The notes under the pieces were generated by a model. The model saw only the letters and a program-made list of their open reading frames with translations. It had not been told where the DNA came from and ran no database searches. Below are positions 3,762-5,918 of a stretch of 5,918 nt of DNA, one piece after another. Each line of letters begins with the position of its first letter. The first letter of the stretch is position 1. The position numbers and the translations under genes are program-made. Source of the DNA: Methanocorpusculum sp. (GTDB lineage: Archaea; Halobacteriota; Methanomicrobia; Methanomicrobiales; Methanocorpusculaceae); the NCBI GenBank assembly GCA_017555685.1, contig JAFZFW010000063.1, positions 1-5,918 of the forward strand, written 5' to 3'.

Positions 3762-4767
3762 AAAACTGAGACAGTTAAAGCAGCAGAGGGAAAAGATGAA
3801 AGAGCGTCAGGGCATTGCTCTGGCGCCGAAGGAGAAGGAAAAGCCGGCAGGGGAGAACTCTGCAGTTACTGTTTGTCCGGAATGCGGCAGTAAGCAGCTT
3901 GTCCATGATTATGAGCGTGCAGAGCTTGTCTGTCAGAACTGCGGTCTTGTCCTTGATGACGACTTTATCGACAGAGGACCGGAGTGGCGTGCATTCGATC
4001 ACGACCAGCGCATGAAGCGTTCCCGTGTCGGAGCTCCGATGACCTTTACTATCCACGATAAGGGTCTGTCTACGATGATTGACTGGAGAAACCGTGACTC
4101 CTATGGTCGTGCAATCTCCTCGAAGAACCGTGCTCAGCTGTACCGTTTAAGAAAGTGGCAGCGCCGTATCAGAGTTTCCAACGCAACAGAGAGAAACCTT
4201 GCATTCGCACTTTCTGAACTTGACCGTATGGCATCTGCACTTGGTCTTCCAAGAAATGTCAGAGAAACTGCAGCAGTTGTCTACCGTGATGCTGTTGATA
4301 AGAACCTGATTCGCGGAAGAAGTATCGAAGGTGTTGCAGCAGCAGCACTCTATGCAGCATGCCGTCAGTGTAATGTTCCAAGAACATTAGATGAGATTGC
4401 AGAAGTTTCCCGTGTTACCAGAAAGGAGATTGGAAGAACCTACCGTTTCATCTCCCGTGAGCTTGGCTTAAAGCTTCTTCCAACCTCTCCGGGAGATTAC
4501 GTTCCGAGATTCTGTTCCGGTCTCGGTCTGAAAGGAGAGGTTCAGTCCCGCGCTATGGAGATTTTAAAACAGGCAGGCGAGCGCGAACTGACTTCCGGCA
4601 GAGGTCCGACCGGTGTTGCAGCAGCAGCAATCTATATCTCTTCAATCCTTTCCGGTGAGCGCAGAACCCAGCGTGAAGTAGCCGATGTTGCAGGTGTTAC
4701 TGAGGTTACTATCAGAAACAGATACAAAGAGCTTGCAGAGCAGCTCGATATTGAGATTATTCTCTAA
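3748..4767 (+). CDS. tfb: Transcription initiation factor TFB (TFIIB homologue)
   Basis: TFB binds the TBP-TATA complex and the BRE and recruits RNA polymerase. The 339-residue product has a charged Lys/Glu/Gln N-terminal extension (1-40) and a zinc ribbon with C43, C46, C62 and C65. The B-reader/linker segment (about 76-125) includes [21 protein letters not shown]. Two cyclin repeats follow (about 145-235 and 238-335), each carrying GVAAAA (195-200, 289-294) near its middle. The BRE-contacting helix-turn-helix in repeat 2 is about 307-329 ([20 protein letters not shown]). The protein is complete. ATG 3748 lies inside gar1, with AAGGA 12 nt upstream. ATG 3796 (residue 17) has a better-spaced AGAGGG, but the longer N-terminus resembles Methanosarcina TFB as I recall it. 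Codon use is biased, suggesting high expression. Confidence 0.97.
   Translation: MTEIEKLRQLKQQREKMKERQGIALAPKEKEKPAGENSAVTVCPECGSKQLVHDYERAELVCQNCGLVLDDDFIDRGPEWRAFDHDQRMKRSRVGAPMTFTIHDKGLSTMIDWRNRDSYGRAISSKNRAQLYRLRKWQRRIRVSNATERNLAFALSELDRMASALGLPRNVRETAAVVYRDAVDKNLIRGRSIEGVAAAALYAACRQCNVPRTLDEIAEVSRVTRKEIGRTYRFISRELGLKLLPTSPGDYVPRFCSGLGLKGEVQSRAMEILKQAGERELTSGRGPTGVAAAAIYISSILSGERRTQREVADVAGVTEVTIRNRYKELAEQLDIEIIL
4330..4629 (+). repeat. 18-bp direct repeat within tfb
   Basis: GGTGTTGCAGCAGCAGCA occurs identically at 4330-4347 and 4612-4629, 282 bp apart and in the same frame. It encodes GVAAAA in each of the two cyclin repeats. Confidence 0.85.
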
Positions 4768-4770
4768 ACC

Positions 4771-4779
4771 TTTTTTTTT
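4771..4779 (+). terminator. Nine-T terminator of gar1-tfb
   Basis: An uninterrupted T9 run begins 4 nt after the tfb stop codon (4765-4767), with no stable hairpin before it. This is a strong archaeal oligo-T terminator and marks the end of the gar1-tfb transcript. Confidence 0.75.
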
Positions 4780-4787
4780 CCTGAAGT

Positions 4788-4795
4788 CTTTTAAG
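4788..4795 (+). promoter_or_regulatory. TATA-like element before the Yip1-like gene
   Basis: CTTTTAAG is centred about 29 nt before ATG 4821. It lies between the tfb terminator and the gene, and there is no Shine-Dalgarno. This fits a leaderless or near-leaderless transcript. CTATAG at about 4806 is too close to the start to be the box. Confidence 0.45.
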
Positions 4796-4820
4796 GTATT
4801 CTGCCCTATAGAGTAGAGAT

Positions 4821-5384
4821 ATGAATACTTTCTCGTCTTTGTATAATCTCCTCTTTGACCAGAAGACGTTTTTTGCGGAGAATGTTCCAAAAGGTCTGAA
4901 GATTCCGTTCCTCATAACGGCAGTCTATGCGGCAGTTTCAGCTCTTGCCTCGATTCCTCTGCTTGGCGATGCGACGGCACTTGTTCCGGCGGAGCTTTCC
5001 GGTGTGGTCATCGGCTCCGGCATTGTTTCGGCAGTTATTATGACTTTTGTCACCTGGGTTTTTGTGTCGGCGATGTTCTTTGCCTGCCTGAAGTTTATCG
5101 GATATGCCGAGTGTTCGTTTAAGGAGATTCTTGCGGTTTGCAGTTATGTGTCGGTGATTCTGATTATCAGCGCGGTTCTGACCACTCTTGTGTGGTTTAT
5201 CGGTACAGCACCGGCAATTCTTCTTCTCGCACTGCAGGGTGTTTTCCTTCTATGGTCGATTCCGGTGTGGTATTTCGGCTTTGCATCTGTGTGTGATATT
5301 CCGGCAAAGAAACTGAGGGTTTGTGTTGCAGTGCCGGTTATTGTAATGGCGCTGTTTTCCCTGATGTCCCTTATCGGGGCATAA
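4821..5384 (+). CDS. Yip1-like integral membrane protein
   Basis: The product is a 187-residue hydrophobic protein. A short amphipathic N-terminus (SLYNLLFDQKTFFAENVPKGLKIP) precedes about five membrane segments, near residues 28-48, 62-90, 102-126, 129-157 and 166-186. This plan, with a start of the type NLLFxPxxFF, is that of the Yip1-domain family (PF04893), seen in many archaea as small proteins of unknown role. No enzymatic or transport motif is visible, and no signal peptide separate from the first helix. The family call is moderate because it rests on topology and the N-terminal pattern. It has its own TATA-like element after the tfb terminator. Its last 14 bases overlap the end of the opposing gene. 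Confidence 0.75.
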   Translation: MNTFSSLYNLLFDQKTFFAENVPKGLKIPFLITAVYAAVSALASIPLLGDATALVPAELSGVVIGSGIVSAVIMTFVTWVFVSAMFFACLKFIGYAECSFKEILAVCSYVSVILIISAVLTTLVWFIGTAPAILLLALQGVFLLWSIPVWYFGFASVCDIPAKKLRVCVAVPVIVMALFSLMSLIGA

Positions 5385-5766
5385 TATCTTCTTTTTCCTT
5401 CTCGAGTTTTTCGGTAAAATCATTGAGCGAAAACAGCGCAAGAACTAGAGCAATAATGAAGGCGGAAACCGGCAGGATTTCTACACCATGCATGAAGTAA
5501 TCCAGAAGGGCAAGCGCGCCGACTGTTGCTGCGGTGTCGAGTATGACAAACACTGCTTTTGCTGTTTCGGCGGGGAGTTTTTTCAGTTCAAAGAGTGCCC
5601 GCGGGATTGCGGAGGCAAAGAGTTCCAGCGGCAGGCTTATTGCACAGAGCAGGAGAACGAAGATGATGCCTGTCCATGGGGATGCGAACGTGAATCCGAA
5701 GATGACCAGAAGAATACAAAGAAGCACCGCGGAAAATGTCAGTACTTTTCTGAATATCTGATTCAT
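5371..5766 (-). CDS. Four-helix membrane protein of unknown function
   Basis: I do not recognise this family. The product has 131 residues and four predicted membrane segments: about 8-28, 33-54, 69-92 and 95-114. A lysine- and leucine-containing loop lies between helices 2 and 3 (RALFELKKLPAETAK), and there is a short charged C-terminal tail (NDFTEKLEKEKEDIMPR). No catalytic or metal motif is visible. ATG 5766 is supported by GAGGT just upstream (spacing about 3-4 nt, tight) and by a TATA-like CTTAGTATAC about 26 nt upstream. It converges on the Yip1-like gene with a 14-nt overlap. Both flanking genes being membrane proteins may be coincidence. Confidence 0.7.
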   Translation of the reverse strand: MNQIFRKVLTFSAVLLCILLVIFGFTFASPWTGIIFVLLLCAISLPLELFASAIPRALFELKKLPAETAKAVFVILDTAATVGALALLDYFMHGVEILPVSAFIIALVLALFSLNDFTEKLEKEKEDIMPR

Positions 5767-5787
5767 ACAACCTCATTGGGTGCATGC

Positions 5788-5797
5788 GTATACTAAG
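5788..5797 (-). promoter_or_regulatory. TATA-like element of the four-helix membrane protein gene
   Basis: The minus strand reads CTTAGTATAC centred about 26 nt before ATG 5766. It lies directly after the terminator of the upstream gene, so the membrane protein gene is probably transcribed on its own with little or no leader. Confidence 0.45.
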
Positions 5798-5804
5798 TTT
5801 CTGT

Positions 5805-5829
5805 AAAAAAAAGCGGGGTTTATTCCCCG
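5805..5829 (-). terminator. Hairpin plus T8 terminator of the right-edge gene
   Basis: The minus strand reads CGGGG-AATAAA-CCCCG (5829-5814), a 5-bp GC stem, followed by C and eight T (5812-5805). This is a rho-independent-type signal, whereas the other terminators in the window are bare T runs. The stop codon TAA (5822-5820) lies in the hairpin loop. Confidence 0.75.
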
Positions 5830-5918
5830 ATGAATTTTTTAATTTCGGCGTAGAGGAATTCGTTTACCTTTTCGATTTCTTCCTTCTTTCCGCGGAAGGC
5901 TAAGAGTTCGCGCTCGTC
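5820..5918 (-). CDS. C-terminal end of an unidentified protein (partial)
   Basis: An open minus-strand frame enters from the right edge and ends at TAA 5822-5820, giving the last 32 codons. The sequence ends in NEFLYAEIKKFIGE after the lysine- and glutamate-rich stretch FRGKKEEIEKV, so it is a charged amphipathic helical C-terminus. The 5' part lies outside the window and the family cannot be recognised from this tail. It is supported as coding by the clean frame to the edge and by the hairpin terminator placed exactly at its stop. Confidence 0.65.
   Translation of the reverse strand, partial: DERELLAFRGKKEEIEKVNEFLYAEIKKFIGE

Noticed and set aside
5488..5796. 102-codon plus-strand open frame with many cysteines
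   Set aside because: It looks metal-binding at first (CCCG, CFCCF), but it is the antisense of the membrane protein's hydrophobic codons and has no start signals.
1..5918. CRISPR array, insertion sequence, phage or toxin-antitoxin module
   Set aside because: I saw no regularly spaced repeats, transposase or integrase motifs, or target duplications. All sizeable open frames are accounted for by housekeeping or small membrane genes.

Overview
The window looks like core euryarchaeal chromosome, most likely from a methanogen of the Methanomicrobiales (Methanocorpusculum-like; this placement is a judgement from protein style, not a search). Archaeal markers are ribosomal protein S8e, SRP19, Gar1, TFB and a DUF2240 protein. 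There are also TATA (box A) elements about 25-30 nt before start codons, T-run terminators, and a tRNA gene with no encoded CCA. HypB fits an organism that uses [NiFe]-hydrogenases. I see no insertion sequence, phage gene, CRISPR array or other mobile element.

Left part, all on the minus strand. Reading from right to left there is hypB (1609-2256, hydrogenase nickel/GTPase maturation factor), rps8e (1122-1499, with its own leader, Shine-Dalgarno and T-run terminator), and an unrecognised 138-residue protein (640-1056). That protein is coupled by a TAATG overlap to a DUF2240 protein (161-640). Last comes tRNA-Val(GAC) (19-92) with its own TATA box and a small leader hairpin.

Middle part, on the plus strand. 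A divergent promoter region (2257-2382) separates hypB from srp19 (2383-2646). Three bases after srp19 comes a PHP-family metal-dependent phosphoesterase (2650-3294). The next unit is gar1 (H/ACA RNP protein, GTG start at 3429) overlapping tfb (3748-4767, transcription factor B) by 14 nt. It ends in a nine-T run. The unit therefore combines rRNA pseudouridylation or processing with basal transcription initiation. Its promoter/leader is the most structured non-coding DNA here: a palindromic AT-rich TATA region, two further inverted repeats, and an 8-codon open frame whose stop overlaps the gar1 start.

Right part. A five-helix Yip1-like membrane protein (4821-5384, plus) meets a four-helix membrane protein (5371-5766, minus) tail to tail with a 14-nt overlap. 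At the right edge is the last 32 codons of an unidentified minus-strand gene (from 5820), with a hairpin/T-run terminator.

Overall this is housekeeping DNA. I did not find a convincing new multi-gene system. The points most worth following are regulatory: the gar1-tfb leader, the rps8e leader hairpin, and the mix of apparently leaderless and Shine-Dalgarno starts.
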